From Ephemerocybe angulata (lineage: Eukaryota; Basidiomycota; Agaricomycetes; Agaricales; Psathyrellaceae), in assembly GCA_013368325.1 (NCBI GenBank), contig JAACJK010000004.1:558001-622000 (forward strand): a stretch of 64,000 bases of DNA, written 5' to 3'. The notes below the pieces were generated by a model. That model made no database searches. It was not told where the DNA came from and saw nothing but the letters and a program-made list of their open reading frames with translations. Numbering within the stretch: the stretch's first letter is position 1; each line of letters starts with the position of its first letter. Shown here one piece after another: positions 48,780 to 59,934 of the stretch. A program made the translations under genes and the position numbers.

Positions 48780-51700
48780 CTAGCCTGGGGAGATGGAGGT
48801 AAGTTGGTTGCTGCAGGTGGAAAGATAACGAATAGGCCTACGAAGAAGGGTGATCAAATTGAATCGGACAGTCGATTCGAGAACAGGTTTCAAAGCATTC
48901 AAAGCCCAGAGCCTGACCTCCTCAATCTCGTCGTCATTCGTTGATGTGCGGCTACGGGGGCCGGGGCTAAGAGCCAAACACGCCTCTAACCAAAACAACA
49001 AACACAACACACAACACACACACAACCACACTAGGGTAGCTGAGGGGCAACTCGCTCAGTATAGAGCGGGCAAAGTAATGTATTGGACTAGAGGACTAGG
49101 TCGACTCTAAGGTACTCGCAACTAGCAAGTTTGAAGGGGAGTTCTAGACTCGACCGCGCTTCGGGGTGATATAGGTTCTCGATGAGAGGGTGGGGTCTCG
49201 GGAGGACGAGGTCGCTACCACGAGAGGGCTTTCACTAGGCTCGAGAGCTTCGCAAAAGGAACAGAAAACTTAAAGACAATTGGCACGACGACCAGACAGA
49301 CAGACAGACAGATAGCGCAATGGCTAGACTTTGGACTTTGACTTAGAGACTTGAAAGATGAAAACTGGGGGGTAACTGATTTTCTCTAAACTACTCGCGA
49401 GACTTAAGTACATGCCGAATATTTACAAACAAGCTCAAAGACAAACAGATAAGAAACACATGCGATCGCGATACATTCCAAAACAGTCCAAGTGAAACAG
49501 AGAGATAGGAGGGAAGACCTCTCGAGGTTGAACTCAAGGCCAATTAGCGCCCGGGTAAATACCCAAGACTGTGCCGTTGCCACCAACCGACTTCTCCGTA
49601 CACGCCGCGCCACCCGTCTCGTGTGGTACGACCTATCTTTATCTCTGATTGTGGTTCTCCCCTGAGGAAGTGGAGCCGGGGGTGATCAAACCGATACCCG
49701 GGCTGGGAGACCACCAAATACTGTCGTTCTTATACATAATTTGCATCAGTAACAGTTCTATAGTTATGTATAATCAACTATTACTGCCACTGTGCTTTGG
49801 CTGGAGGTTCCACGGCTGGCATTATACATAAATGGCGGTCGTCAAGTGGAGTCCGCCCAAACAGGTAACACCATATACGGCTGTGCGCTCCCACCATGCA
49901 TGTGATACCGGGCGCCTATCAATTGTGCTCTGCCTGGTAAACCGTACACCGAGCACCACTTTAATGCAGTTCTACTTCGATTTATCTCATTCTTTTTGCG
50001 GTATGGCATATATAGATGCATATAGACATGGTATACCCTCTTAAAGCATGATAGGGGCGCTACTAACTATAGAATGAATGATTTTTGCTTTTAAACAAAT
50101 CAGGTATACAAAATGGGATCTATGGGGGGTTTGGGTGTGATATGGGCCAATAAAGAGGTACCCTACATAGAGAGAGATTAATAGACCGCATTCACGCCCT
50201 CTCAAGCGCAAGAAAATTGGATCAAAAGGATGTAGAGCCCGATTTTTGCGAATATTGTGAATTGTGGTTTAGGGTCACTCTTAGATGCCCTGTCAGTATA
50301 TAACACGTTATAAGTGTATTGGATGCATAGTAAGAGTAACTTAATATTTTCCTGATGTTTTAGAATGTAGATTTACGGGGTATAGCAAGGGTGGAGCCTC
50401 CATATACCACTGCATCTCCCCCTTGTACCATTCGCTCTCTAGGAAGCGCCCAAATGAGACTTACACTTCAAAAATGGTATTTATGGAACTAGGGAGGTAC
50501 AGGTAACATATAGAAAAAAACCGCAAGAAAAACGAGTCACATCTTGTTATGATATTGCAAAAATACGGTGAGTAGAGCGAAATTCTGTAGTTAGGCATTG
50601 AGTCTTAATGTGCACATCTTGCATCAAATGGTCTGTTGTATCACTTTTACTCTACCCAAGCCCTTCCACTGGTCGGAATTGCAAGCGGTTTTTTGCAGTG
50701 TCTGTTCGTTTGCAGCTAGAATCCGATGGCAGGCCCAGATAGTTGCTAATGTTCATCATGCCCCTAGTATTCTGGGAAAAGGTGGGATAATCCCTAAAAT
50801 ACTGAGCTTTCTTCTACTGGTCTGCAGATCGAACTGGGAAACAGGGGAGCCTCGCACAAGCATTTGATATGTTGCTGTATATAATATACAGGTACCCAAT
50901 AGTCCCCACTACAAGAAATAGATGCTCCAAAGGACCAATGCTAGTCTGCTATTTCTTTTCGCAGTTTTGGACGATTATATGGAATTTGGGGCACTGAATT
51001 CAGGGGAATGACTGTCCAAGTATTAATACTAGTTATAGCAATCCCCAGATACCCATTACATTCCGTATAGATGCCTGATCTGCATTAAAAATGCGAATTT
51101 TCGAATTTTGGTACAAGGAGGGAATGCAAGAGAATTGCTGTATATATGATGATTCCAGGCCCGGATCTCACTGATATAATGCCATACAGTATTTTACTAA
51201 TGGGATGTGCAGAGATATCCTTGGTATATGGGCTGGAACAAAGCAAATGAGGTGCATACTGACCCAGGCCCTACATTTGGTCCTGCCCGACACCCCGGAA
51301 TGGCGTGGAAAACCATCGCCCATATTTAGCACCACCCGCTGGATTCGGGGCTGCGTGCGCATTTGGAGTTGAAGGATTATACATAATGACTAGAGCACGG
51401 GACATGGCAGCATTATACATAAGACAGGCATGGACCATGCAGAAATGTGACCACAGCAGTAATGAGGCATTATACATAACTATAGCCATGTTATGACAGG
51501 GAATTATGTATAAGAACGACAACCACACCTGGGGAGACCGTGCGGGCGCCTAAGATGTGCCGGTTCCACCTCCCCTGTGTTACACGCGGGTGCCTGTACT
51601 GAGTTCTCCCCTCAGCCGATGGCGATCCCAGAACTTTCCCGAGACGTGGTCTGATTGCGAACATCTCGAGGTGTGATCGACCTCTCGACGTGCCACCTCT

Positions 51701-53387
51701 CGTGAAGATCAAGTCGCGCGGGAGCTATACTCCGGCACTTATCAGGGGCTCGGGTGCAATCCCTCTCGACTACTGATGTCACGGTGATCTCTCGACTCTG
51801 GGTGTGGCGAGAGTGTTCTCGCGAGATACGAAGGGATGGGTAGGGGGCTTCCCATTGATACGCACTACTCTGCCTATGTCCGTTACTTGCCAAGTCGATC
51901 CCATAGTTGTCCCGCGCGTGTTTCCTTAAAGTAGCAAGTGTCTCGCGAAGGTAGGTCTTACCCGCTTGAGGCTACTCTTCACTTCTCGTAGTCCCGCGCG
52001 TAGGTCAGAGAGGCTAAGTCAGCAGCTCTGGGCTCGGCTCTGACTCTCGTTCCCCTTTACGTTGGTGCAGGTCTTTTGATAGATGATATGCAGTGGGAAT
52101 CGCGTATTTATTAAGGTAAATCGCGATTTTTAGTGGGTAGACGCGCTGAAGGCGCATCATCGTATTCGAGCTTTGAATTTCGACTTTGAATTCCTCCAAA
52201 GACTTCCATTTCCCGTCCTTCGTACTGGCCACATCAGTGACTGCCACTGCGATAGTACGCAGATAGTGGTACAGCAGATTTCCAGTATGGCCATTAAGCC
52301 CTCCTGGGACCTCGTCGAGGTTGAATTTGAGGGTGAAGGAGAGGGATTGGATGCTATTGCTTGTCATGGCTGGAATCCTGGACATAAAAAATGCCGCCCA
52401 GTGGAGACAGTGCCACTCGCGCCTGAAATTGTACGTTGCGTAGATACGCAACTCAAGGCTGGTCAGAGAGGCGCAGTCCGAGAGACTAAGTGGACAGCCT
52501 TCGACTTCGCGCTCAGCTATTGAACAGGCCCCAGTGAGCCAGTCGATTCCGCAGATAAACAAGAAACACTTACAGACATCAGAGAATGGCTCATAGGTGA
52601 GCGTTTTTAACGACCTTTGACAGTGCGAAATGATTTCAGATGCACAAGCGTCGTCTTCTGCAGAAGTACCAAGGATATCCAGCTTCGTTAACTTGTCCAA
52701 CCTAATCCTATTCGCAGGATCCATGAAGTAGGCAACGTGCTTGTCCAAACCGAGGTATTGAAGCATACACAAACTCTCTAGAACGATGAGCTCCGAGGCG
52801 AGACGTCGAGACATGGAGCGGATCTGATCATCATCCTCCGCGTCCGTATCTCGAGCTTCAAAGTGCTTCAAGCTTGGACCGCAAACACCCAAAAGCGCCA
52901 GCGGAGTCCTCACTATTAACAATTCAAGAAGAGAGGTAGACCGACAAAAACCAACAAAGGCAGCCCGGACGTCGATAGGAATGGAATACCAATGAAGGGG
53001 TTGCAGGTGGAACGAAGTTATTTGGTTTCGATCGATCTTCTTGAGAGCGCGGGGCAGTGCCTGCCGGTCCTTCGCGAGCCATCCATAGCTGAAGTCGGTC
53101 TCCAACACGCTGATTTTCTTGATATATTTCGACACTCTAGGTGAGTTCTCTAACAGTTTCAGAAGCTTCACTCCAGGGTAGGCCACTTCCGGAATCGTTG
53201 CGTTCGGCGTCGGGCTTATTAGGATGATATGGTTGAAGAGGAGAGCCTGGCAAGGCTTGAGGAAGAGCCGAGACGTCAGGGAGAGAGTTTGCAAGACTTT
53301 TGCATCACTTTGAGCATCGAGGAATGTGGGGATAAGGCTAAGAAGCTCGATGGGTAGTCGGGGGACAACGACATGGTGGAGGTTCAA
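48780..53387 (-). pseudogene. F-box/LRR-like gene split by a 3.2-kb insertion
   Basis: The 5' part starts MNLHHVVVPRLPIELLSLIP at 53387 and follows the protein at 45846-44373 along its length (TPTFLDAQSDAKVLQTLSLT-like opening, LALLGVCGPSLKHFEA, DKHVAYFMDPANRIRL, YNFRREWHCLHWAAFF). It breaks after KVEIQSSNT near 52164. The missing end lies at 48941-48780: NDDEIEEVRLWALNALKPVL, then ESTVRFNLITLLR. Taking out 48942-52159 plus one TCGT copy rejoins the two halves in frame exactly where the paralogue reads SSNPNDDDVEEIEAW. As it stands the product would gain about 50 element-encoded residues and stop at 52014. Confidence 0.9.
48942..52159. mobile_element. Non-autonomous transposon with inverted ends inside an F-box gene
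   Basis: The element is 3,218 bp, bounded by TGATG..CATCA ends and flanked by a 4-bp duplication TCGT (48938-48941 and 52160-52163). The two ends are related in inverted orientation. A 20-bp block at 49722-49741 is exactly inverted at 51502-51521, and a 17-bp block at 49758-49774 at 51469-51485. TTATACATAA/TTATGTATAA palindromes cluster at both ends (about 49730, 49766, 49821, 51378, 51412, 51470, 51505). Outer 600 bp are GC-richer, the centre AT-rich. No frame exceeds 93 codons and no transposase or reverse transcriptase motif was seen, so movement would need helper enzyme. TG..CA ends with a 4-bp duplication could suggest an LTR, but the repeats are inverted, favouring a DNA transposon. Superfamily not assigned. 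Confidence 0.85.
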
Positions 53388-54176
53388 GTCAACCTGCGTG
53401 GGAAATGCAAGGAAATGTCAAATGATACGGTCAGGAGCAGGAGTAAGACAAAGAGTCCGATTCCGCTGAGAGCAATTGGAATGAACTGCGCGTTGTATGG
53501 CAATAATACTGTGCGTTGAGATTTCAAAGACAACAAAGAACGAACTAAAGCCATGCACAATGCGCTATTAGCGCATAATAGTCTACACAATTTATGTATC
53601 TATCCTTCGAGTTTTCGAAGAGAAACCGGCACAACCGGTTACCCCTAGCTATGTGTGTGTTATAAGGGTTTAAATGGGATCCCGGCGCACACGAACCAAA
53701 GGTTCATGATGCCCCCATCGTGTGAGGAATTGGGGGCAGGGAGAATGGGTCCTTTCAAGGCCGTAGAGCTTGCATCTCTCCCAAAGAAATTCAGGGGTGT
53801 AAGCAGTCGTATGACTGCTAGGAGGGATGAAGCAGTCCGGTTGAAAGGTCACAGTTTCGCCCGTCATGACAGAACACCTTGGATCTGCTGAGCTGCCGCA
53901 CAGGCAGGCAACTTCAACTAGGAAAGACTAAGAAGGAAGAATGTGGTTGAAGCCAGCCTGCTCCATGATCAAAGGAAAGCAAGGGATGACGCGCCCATAT
54001 CCCGCACTTTCTTCTTTCAACCGTCTACCCCAGCATCAGTTGGCGTGCAAGTGCTAAGCACTGAGCAATAGTGGGCCGGGCCTCAAAATAAACCGGCGGT
54101 CAGACAAGATCCTGCAAGCACACCGGCGGTGAACGGCACCAGAGTGCTCTAAGAGGTGGTATCAGAGCATGCCCCG
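53388..54176. other. No gene seen
   Basis: Frames are short. The stretch CAAAATAAACCGGCGGT at about 54084 and its surroundings are repeated in diverged form at 55433, part of the tandem duplication noted for the next two genes. Confidence 0.4.
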
Positions 54177-54456
54177 TTACAAGCAATATGAGGGACAGAC
54201 CTGCGGTTGCAGTGCAGGAGAAGTCGAGTAGTAATGGTGGTGGTGGACTTCATTGAAGGTTGTATCGCGCCCTGACTGAGTAGCCTGTAGCTCTTGGACG
54301 TGGAAATTAGACGCATGGTCGAACATCCTCGGGCTGCCGCAGCCTGGAGACGACAAACGACAGGTCGATCGATTTAGCAGAAGTACCTGCTCCCAATGCG
54401 AATGCACACGTACCACAATGGCCGGGTGTGCTCAAGGCCTTCTTCTTCTTGCCCAT
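54177..54456 (-). CDS. Short gene for an NLR-type N-terminal module, copy 1
   Basis: Exon 1 MGKKKKALSTPGHC-G starts at 54456 and ends at a GTACGT donor. Exon 2 begins after CTCCAG: CGSPRMFDHASNFHVQELQA, then TQSGRDTTFNEVHHHHYY. The HASNF-x-VQELQATQSGRDT core is shared with 55391-55818 and resembles the short N-terminal segments of Agaricomycete NLRs. No WLKGPKF linker, P-loop or Walker B follows before 53400. It is either a stand-alone small protein or the surviving 5' end of an NLR. Ends near 54177. Confidence 0.45.
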
Positions 54457-54502
54457 GCTTCACCTCCCCAAGAGGAGGGTTGTGCGATTGGGATGAGTGC
54501 CA

Positions 54503-54536
54503 GAGAGAGAGAGAGAGAGGAGGAAGGAAGGAAGGG
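54503..54536 (+). repeat. (AG)n/(GAAG)n microsatellite
   Basis: A run of AG dinucleotides passing into GGAAGGAAGG, upstream of the short gene starting at 54456. Confidence 0.8.
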
Positions 54537-54608
54537 TGCGAGAATGGCTGGCATTGCCCCTGTCGAGTACGTAATCACTGCTGTGAAACGCGCTTGGGCC
54601 AGGAGGCC

Positions 54609-54619
54609 AAATAGGCGCC
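54609..54619 (-). promoter_or_regulatory. GGCGCCTATTT motif upstream of copy 1
   Basis: The minus strand reads GGCGCCTATTT, 153 bp upstream of the ATG at 54456; it lacks the first G of the GGGCGC core. Confidence 0.35.
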
Positions 54620-54639
54620 GGCATACAGCCTCTCACGAG

Positions 54640-55390
54640 CGACGACGAAGAAAGGCGGAGCAAGATTCAGGAGGTCTCCGGGTGAGATCCAGGGCCCGCT
54701 GGAGCATAAAAAGACGAGATGACATGGATTAGTGAGCTATGTACAATTGACATAACTCGTTACTCGCGCTCGCATAGGCGAGCGCTAGAACCCCAGCATG
54801 CGCCACATCATCTCTAAATCTAAAATTCGGTCATACAGGTACCCCGAGCCGCAGGTAATGAGCACCTGCGACCAAAGACAAGAACTTTGCTCGAACAGAC
54901 CCCTCGTAAACCAAAGAATAACCTGTGCAAGATGATTAGACCATCCACATCTCGAGAGTATGAGATGGCCGTGCACACTACCCCCACCCGGCATGACATC
55001 TGCACAACCCTTCAACCTTAGATCTCACGTTAAATGTTGGGGTACGGCGCCCGGAGTCCTCCTTCTGGAGGTGCCCCACTGGGCATCGATGGTGACACTC
55101 TAGGTGGCAGCACCGAAAACAGTCGATGTCTTCATTGAGACATGACCTCGGGTGAGTCGAAGCGAAAGGTCGCGTAGAGCTATACAGAATGACGCGGTGT
55201 GCCAGCTTGCCCAGTGTTCAGAGTTTTCCAAGGAGTCGTGTGTTCCGGCCTCCCTTGACAAGGCCGCGAGTAGACTGTGGATGAATGGAGGGCGAAAGCG
55301 TCTCCTGGCGGGAAGCTCTCGGCCAAGGGAGCTGTGGCATCGACAAGCTTCATCGTAGGTCCGCCGAAGGAGACAACTCTCAGCCCTCAT
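54640..55390. other. No recognisable gene
   Basis: A minus-strand frame (about 55390-55100; RRTYDEACRCHSSLGRELPA) is open but matches nothing I know. It could be later exons of the gene at 55818 or decayed sequence. Confidence 0.3.
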
Positions 55391-55818
55391 TCATCTAGCA
55401 GACATTTGGAAGCAAGGTGCTGTCCGGGCGCCCAAATAAACCGATGGTCGTAACAGCTGAGCCGGCGATAGCACCAGCCGCGAAATTGCAAAACTGGAGG
55501 ATAAGTACTCGTAAGCTGAAAGCTCAAGCAACAGAGGGTTGTGTGGCAGACGGACGTGGTAGTGGTTATGGTAGTGGATGTCCCTGTGGTAGTTCGTATC
55601 GCGCCCAGATTGGGTAGCTTGCAGCTCCTGGACGCTGAAGTTGGACGCGTGTCTAAACATTTGGGCCCCTTGCTTATCAGAACCTACAAAGCCAGCCCAA
55701 CCGCCGATGAGCCAAAAGACCCCCTGCTTCAGGTTCGATCGCACATACCGTGGCCACTTCCCCCGACTATCCATTGGGTTCCAGCAGAGTACCCACTGCG
55801 TTTCTTCTTTCTGACCAT
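55391..55818 (-). CDS. Short gene for an NLR-type N-terminal module, copy 2
   Basis: Exon 1 MVRKKKRSGYSAGTQWIVGG starts at 55818 and ends at a GTATGT donor. Exon 2 starts after TTTGTAG with SDKQGAQMFRHASNFSVQEL, then QATQSGRDTNYHRDIHYHNH. It is about two-thirds identical to copy 1 over the core. Both first exons begin with a KKK-rich peptide, and non-coding sequence after the module is also similar (near 55433 and 54084), so the pair arose by tandem duplication. No NACHT motifs were found downstream. The true 3' end is uncertain. Confidence 0.45.
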
Positions 55819-55946
55819 GCTGAGGGTCGGTACGACTGTATGGAGTACAGGAGAAAGGAGAGTCCGGATGGTTAACAGCTTTTGCTCACTAGTGCTCACT
55901 CAACTGCTGTGCAAAGTTCCCAGGAGCTGCAAGGGTCACGAGAGCT

Positions 55947-55960
55947 GAAATAGGCGCCCT
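55947..55960 (-). promoter_or_regulatory. GGGCGCCTATTTC motif upstream of copy 2
   Basis: The minus strand reads AGGGCGCCTATTTC, about 130 bp upstream of the ATG at 55818. Confidence 0.38.
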
Positions 55961-56471
55961 GGCCATGGTTCAGCGAGACAGACACCTCGACCATGTCCTA
56001 GGGTGGACGAGTGCAAATCGTAGCGGAGAGCACCGTAAGCGAAGATAATCTCAGAAGGGTCGTCTACGAGCTTCCATAGGCAAGGCGTTCTTCGCCCACT
56101 GTTCGAACGGGCTTGGGTTCGCGTTGAGGTCGACCTTGAAATCGTTGGAGTGGAAGCTGACAGCAGCACAGAAGCACAGAATTGAAAGAGAACCTCGGGA
56201 TAATACAACATGGGATCAGATAAAGCAATACAAAGTTCGAAAGGTAACAAATATTTGGAAGTACAACAGCCGTGTTTGAAGGTAAAGGGAAAATGGGGGT
56301 ATCCTACATTCCTCCTTATAACTTTCGAGAAGGAGCGAGAGGAGGGACAGGTTCTATTCCATAATAATGAGCGTCCGTTGTGGTGAGGGGTAGCAAGCGC
56401 AAGTCGAAGGTGAGATGCAATCAACCGATGGTGTTGTGGTGGTGATGTGGGGCGACTTCTGTAAAACCCCT
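55961..56471. other. PMP3 3' flank; unassigned frames
   Basis: The minus strand at about 56150-56060 reads FHSNDFKVDLNANPSPFEQW, then AKNALP, which looks coding but has no identified start or partner exon. The rest is probably the 3' UTR of the PMP3 gene. Confidence 0.3.
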
Positions 56472-56993
56472 CTACCTACCAGTCGCTCCGTAGTAAGGCG
56501 CCTGCTGCGCCGGGACAGCTTGCGCATGGTGGCCTTCGGGGTGACCTCCAGGGTACAAAGGTTCGTATTGGCCACTGCCGATATCTGTAAACCGAGGAAA
56601 GGAGGTGGAGTGAGCTTTCTCCTCCGAGAACAACCAAACGTATGAGACGCACATTGGAACCCTCCATTTCCGTATCTCTCCTCCGCCTGTATCTTCTTGT
56701 ATATGAGCCAGAAAGCATGGATGTGGCCTGGGATGTATCCAAGACTGATGAAAGGGTTCTGGGGTTAGCTTCCGCGGATTTCACCGTGCTTCAGGAGCTG
56801 CAAAAGCCCGGCGCAGACTCACATTGTCAAAAGAATGTTGATGAGGAGGTCACAGCTGCATCCTGTAACTATAGCCGCTGCCGCAGGGGGAAAGAGGATT
56901 GCAACCTGGTTCACCAAGTATTAGCTCCACTGGCCCATCGACAAGGCGGTCGAAACATACCAGAATGAGGAGAACGTCGGATGTCCTGACCAT
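56472..56993 (-). CDS. PMP3: PMP3/UPF0057-type plasma membrane proteolipid
   Basis: Start MVRTSDVLLIL at 56993, then exons VAILFPPAAAAIVTGCSCDL, LINILLTM, LGYIPGHIHAFWLIYKKIQA and EERYGNGGFQ, and a last exon IGSGQYEPLYPGGHPEGHHA ending YYGATGR-stop at 56472. Two hydrophobic helices with the PPAAAA..GCSCDLLINILLT and GYIPGHIHAFW signatures define the family. These are tiny proteins of the plasma membrane that influence membrane potential and cation tolerance in yeast. Basidiomycete members carry the same Tyr/Pro-rich C-terminal extension. Four exons, three short introns. Confidence 0.92.
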
Positions 56994-57763
56994 GGTATAT
57001 GTTATTCGTGAGCTATATGGGAATCGTGGATAGGGTGAACGGAGTAGAGTCGAGGCCGAACGAACGTGAAAGTGCAAGTCGAACGAGCCCCTGCGGATGC
57101 GCAGGGCGGAGCGCTGCACAGCTTTTGGTCATTCTGGCCACGAGACCGTCTGATGCCATTGCGTCACAAGCCCTTTTGGGAACTGCCCCTATATGACAAA
57201 GTATGCGCCGCGGGAAGTTGGGCATGTTCACGAACTGGGCTCATGCAACGGGACTTGACAATTACCGTCTCGTAAAGCCAGCCATCTGTACCGGAATTGA
57301 CCACGATCTCCGCCTTTCACGGTCCTGCATCTCATAGCCGTTCATATCACATTAAAGTGCAATTACAATGTAGTTTTTTGCGTTATCTGGAATCTCCAAT
57401 TTAAAAAGGCGATTTCCCCTCCCCATGACATCTGTATGATCACATGTGTACATCGATAGACACCTGTATCGGTAGATTAACAGAAGGGGGTCTCATGATT
57501 GTCTCCCTGGAATGGAAATAGCAGAGCTCGCGTTTTGTTATGAGAAGTGACAACTTATGGCAAAGGAATGGACATAAACGCTTCGAAAACTTCCCTAACC
57601 TCGTGGTGCCCTGACCGGAGGGTGTATAGAGGAAGCAGATCGAGTAGAATATGAAGAGCACGCGAGAATACATTAAAACGGTCGGATGTGCGGTCGTGCA
57701 AACATTACATATATGGACAAGTCGCGTGGCCACCCGTTTCGGAGTGGGTGGCCTCAACGTCAT
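56994..57763. other. Spacer between PMP3 and the G-alpha gene
   Basis: It holds the promoter of the PMP3 gene and the 3' flank of the G-alpha gene. Frames are short and featureless. Confidence 0.45.
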
Positions 57764-59934
57764 TCACAATACATTGGTCTTCTGGAGGAAGTTGACCAAA
57801 ATTAATTCTTTGACTGCGCAAATGCAAGAGGAAATTAGTAGCCGCAATTTAAATAGCACTGGGAGGTGCCCGAGAGACGCGGGAAGCAGGGAGTACGCAC
57901 TCCTTGCGATGATATCAGCGGTTGCCGTCGTGTCCTTCAGGCAAAAGGAGTTAGCAAGGAATGGCCGACTCGGAGGCGAACAAATTTCTGTCCGACTCAA
58001 GTAGCAACTCACCACTGCGCAGGTAATATGAGGATGCAGCCTTCTCCTCCTCGGAGAGTTCTTCTGGTGGATAGACACGAAGACGTCCAAGAGATCTATG
58101 AAAAGCAGGCGAATAAAGCGCACCCATCGGGGGAGATAATACCGGCCATTGTCAGCCTCAGTAGGAAGGCAAAGAAACTACACGAGCACTCACATTTGGC
58201 CACCGGCTTGGTTTCATTCGGTTTGTCAATAAACGAGGTAACAAACTCGGAGAACTTGACACCGGCTCGCAGCTTCGATTGCAGAATATCCAGCTTATTC
58301 AGGAACAGAACGAACTCGAGATTCGCAAGGATCTTGTTGCTACATGTGTCCTGCCAGAGCTTTAAAGAGTCCGTCTAGAGGAGCAACCAGATTAGCCTGG
58401 AGAGGTGCCTGGTCCAGGAGGGGCGGACTTACCAATCGGTTGACACTCTCATCTTCGGCGAGCACTTGATTGAATGCCGACATTGGCGCGAGGAATATTA
58501 TGATGTTCACTATAATCGATTGATGAGCTTGACCACGCGACCGGTTTTTGGAGGATGCGACGACATACCATCGTCAAAGAACTGGGCCCACGCGGCTGTT
58601 AATTCCCGCAACGTTTCATGACGGGATGTCAGACACAGTCAGCCCAGGACGAGAAAGACAATTCGCCTACCTCTCTGACTTCGGCTACCTCCAACGTCGT
58701 AGATTATCCACTCTCTGGCATCAAAGTCCCTTTCATCGTGAATGGTGTGTTCCTCAGGGCCGATAGTCGTAACCCTTGCCTTGAGGACATCCTCTACAAT
58801 TAGAAGCATGAGCAACTGAGCTTGATGCATGTACCTGGCGTAGAATATGAATACGTACGTGGAGGGGGCCTGTAGTCCTCCTGCGTTACTCGAATAGCAG
58901 AATCCAGGAAGCTGTTCGAACAGTTCCAGTAAGCGCCAAGACGCCAGAGTGTATGATCTCAGAAGCAATCAATCAGATTACGCACAATCCAGGCTGTTCC
59001 TCCAGGGTAATTTCAGCTGATTTGAGTGCGCGCCGCACAGTACGATCGTTCCAGAGCTTCTCGATGTCTTCGCCACACGATAGCAAAACACGTCGGGCTT
59101 GCCAAAGCCGATCTGAGATCGAGGGCGTGTCATCTGCCGAGGAGCTCGACGCATCGACCGAGGGACGAGAAGTGACTGCCAAGTTCCTCCAACCGTACCC
59201 CTCAGCGACCGATCCCTCCGGTGCTTTGGCAGGATTGTAGTATAGATTAATACCTGTGGCCTGAGGTTGCCCCGAAGTCGGCTCGACCGCAAGGATCTGG
59301 TTCAGGGTATCTTCTACGTCGCGGAGAGGGGCCAAAGAGGCTATGAGCCTGTAGACATCACCACTGAAGTGGAGCCCCTGCCCCGTCGCCATTGGGGCGT
59401 CCTTCATGACTTCTCTCATCCCGGCTATCCTGGAATTTAGGAAGTTGATAACGAAGTTTATCGAGCGAACAAGGTTCAGGTGTACTATGGGCTTCCATAG
59501 CTCGGCCTACATGAAGAGATGAAACACCATCGTTAGCTTCATTTATCTGGGAACAGCTAGAGCGAGGGGGTAGGCGATGAAATAGGGGCGAACCTCCGCT
59601 TCGAAAGCCTTCGGAGCAAACTGGTACTGAAAGTTCTTGAGGACCGTCGATTTCCCCGACTCTGCCTGACCTGTTCCAAGAGACGCGCGTCTAGTTAATT
59701 AGCAATCCATAGACTATGAATTCACGCACCAAGGAGGAGGATCTTCGCCCTATTACCAGGTTTCCTCTTCTTCTTCTCCTTCTCGGCGCGAATCTCACTG
59801 TCAATTTCGTCGCTCCTCTTCTTCGCGCGCGCCTCCTCATCTAGTCGATTCTGTCTCTCCTCATCGGTCTCGTCGACAGGAGGCGCGGGAGGCCAAGTCA
59901 CCTTCGGGGCCTTGCTCCTGCGTATGCCGTACAT
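57764..59934 (-). CDS. Divergent heterotrimeric G protein alpha subunit
   Basis: Start MYGIRRSKAPKVTWPPAPPV at 59934. A charged extension (DEEARAKKRSDEIDSEIRAE) precedes GNRAKILLLGQAESGKSTVL, the P-loop, split by an intron in the codon for G. A long inserted segment in the helical domain (about 59290-59110, Ser-rich) follows. Then come switch I DVLKARVTTIGPEEHTI (Arg and Thr kept), switch II IIYDVGGSRSQR, AAWAQFFDD, IIIFLAPMSAFNQVLAEDES, NKxD-type LFLNKLDILQSKL and HPHITCAVDTTATADIIAR-I. The last exon is KELILVNFLQKTNVL. The usual switch II glutamine is serine. There is no N-terminal Gly for myristoylation. It belongs to the expanded, non-canonical G-alpha group of Agaricomycetes. All key exons are intact. 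Confidence 0.88.

Noticed and set aside
48942..52159. LTR retrotransposon, because of TG..CA ends
   Set aside because: The matching blocks near the two ends are inverted, not direct, and no polyprotein remnant or primer-binding site was seen.
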